Shown here one piece after another: positions 20,251 through 21,178 of a stretch of 21,178 nt of DNA. Position numbers and translations under genes: made by a program. Source of the DNA: CAZJQT01 sp964604415 (GTDB taxonomy: Bacteria; Patescibacteriota; Saccharimonadia; Saccharimonadales; CAZJQT01); the NCBI GenBank assembly GCA_964604415.1, contig CAZRYT010000010.1, positions 1 through 21,178 of the forward strand. The letters are read 5' to 3'. How positions within the stretch are numbered: position 1 is the first letter of the stretch; every line of letters starts with the position of its first letter. Below the pieces are notes generated by a model. It searched no databases. It had not been told where the DNA came from and was given only the letters and a program-made list of their open reading frames with translations.

Positions 20251-21178
20251 ATGCATAAACACCTGACAAAACTCTATACTGCTCAGCAGCGTCTGTGGCT
20301 GCTTAGTACGGCTTTTGTTATGGCGTTTGCCAGTCTATTTATCATATTAGCTCCTTCAGCTGTTGAGGCCGCACAGATTACCAACCGCAAGTTTACAATG
20401 TCAGATTCAGCTGGTAACGCTACTTCTGTTTCGTATACGTTCAATTCTAGCGCCGTCCCGACAACTGGTACAGCTATCAAGAGCGTCAGTGCCGATGTTT
20501 GTGACACAGCTTCAGGTTCATGTACTCAAGCAGGTGGAGCCGCTGGTTTCAGTAGTAGTTCATCAACATTGGCTAGCCAGCCATCAGGCTTGGGCTGCGC
20601 CTCGGGCTGGACTGTTAATAGTTCAACAAGCACCAGCCTAAGAATCCTCGATGCTGCCTGTGCTACAACGCCCTCCGGCGCCGTAACCATACAGTGGAAC
20701 GCTGTACACAACCCTACGGCCGTAAATACTACCTTTTTCTTGAGAGTCACCACCTATTCTGACTCTGCTTGGACCACACCAATAGATAATGGCACTATAG
20801 CCCTCAGTACTTCTCAAGCTATATCTTTGACCGGAACTATGGATGAATCATTGGTATTTTGCACTGGTACTTCCATAACTGGTCAAAACTGCGGTACGGT
20901 GGCTGGTTCTTCGGTAAACTTTGGTACTTTTTCTAGCTCGGCTACCAGTACTGGTACCTCTGTCATGGCAGCCTCCACCAACGGCGTAGGCGGCTATTCT
21001 ATAACCATAAATGGTGCCACTCTAACTTGTAGTACTTGTTCTGGTACACCCACAATCTCAGCTCTATCTAGTCAGACTGCCTCTTCGATAGGTACGTCGC
21101 AGTTTGGAGCAAACCTGCGTGTGAATACCACCCCAGCCTTTGGTGCAGACCCAACCGGCACTGGCAGTGGCACTTACA
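20251..21178 (+). CDS. Exported surface protein, partial (runs off right edge)
   Basis: At least 309 residues, open to the last base of the window with no stop. The ATG at 20251 begins a basic head and signal peptide (hydrophobic about 16-34; likely cleavage after PSAVEA at 35-40). A beta-rich Ser/Thr/Gly domain follows (41-195), then a second domain with the pattern of the preceding gene: SVNFGTFSSSATSTG (221-235), GGYSITINGATLTC (247-260), TSQFGANLRVNTTPAFG (282-298). Cysteines are frequent and often close together (C84/C91, C204/C214, C260/C263), as in exported disulfide proteins. The promoter is unclear: the best candidate is TGT-TATGGT near 20207-20215. There is no Shine-Dalgarno. Confidence 0.85.
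   Translation, partial: MHKHLTKLYTAQQRLWLLSTAFVMAFASLFIILAPSAVEAAQITNRKFTMSDSAGNATSVSYTFNSSAVPTTGTAIKSVSADVCDTASGSCTQAGGAAGFSSSSSTLASQPSGLGCASGWTVNSSTSTSLRILDAACATTPSGAVTIQWNAVHNPTAVNTTFFLRVTTYSDSAWTTPIDNGTIALSTSQAISLTGTMDESLVFCTGTSITGQNCGTVAGSSVNFGTFSSSATSTGTSVMAASTNGVGGYSITINGATLTCSTCSGTPTISALSSQTASSIGTSQFGANLRVNTTPAFGADPTGTGSGTY

Noticed and set aside
1..21178. CRISPR array, insertion sequence, prophage or integrative element
   Set aside because: There are no regularly spaced repeats, transposase or phage genes. The only integrase-like gene has XerC/XerD length and no flanking attachment repeats were seen.

Overview
The window reads as a compact chromosomal segment from a Patescibacteria (CPR) bacterium, most likely Candidatus Saccharibacteria (TM7). 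The reasons are a complete monoderm-style type IV pilus (T4P) locus with no secretin gene, very short intergenic gaps, genes joined by ATGA or TAATG overlaps, many starts placed only 6-11 nt after a -10 box (leaderless mRNAs), and several lineage-typical envelope proteins. TGA acts as a stop throughout, so the recoded UGA=Gly code of Gracilibacteria/Absconditabacteria does not apply. The phylum is a confident inference; the exact class is less certain.

Layout. (1) 30-4078: a two-gene unit of a membrane-anchored TPR protein and a 1137-residue exported surface protein that carries a PLL-like beta-propeller. (2) 4133-10901: pilM, pilN, pilO, a small membrane protein in the pilP position, pilB, pilT and pilC, behind a leaderless promoter. 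(3) 10980-12107: two type IV pilin genes, the first with a strong Shine-Dalgarno, sharing a perfect 95-bp block. (4) 12140-12970: prepilin peptidase pilD. (5) 13011-16073: four minor pilins in H/I/J/K-like order, chained by overlaps. (6) 16070-16984, minus strand: Xer-type tyrosine recombinase, tail to tail with the minor pilins. (7) 17073-17654 ndk and 17681-17755 tRNA-Arg(CCT). (8) 17775-19392: a membrane PH-domain protein overlapping a membrane-anchored parvulin-like foldase. (9) 19439 to the right edge: two exported proteins sharing a domain, the second cut off by the window end at base 21178.

How it works together. PilD would cleave and methylate the pilins. PilB (extension) and PilT (retraction) would drive PilC, with PilM/N/O as the membrane scaffold and the four minor pilins as the priming and tip complex. 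No PilQ or PilP is present, as expected without an outer membrane, and no PilY1 is present. The beta-propeller surface protein encoded immediately upstream is a candidate host-binding adhesin, possibly associated with the pilus, which would suit the episymbiotic life known for this group. That functional link is inference.

No stretch longer than 300 bases lacks a gene. The longest gap is the 78 bases before the first pilin. I found no CRISPR array, rRNA, insertion sequence or convincing intrinsic terminator. Bases 1-29 hold no gene I can identify.
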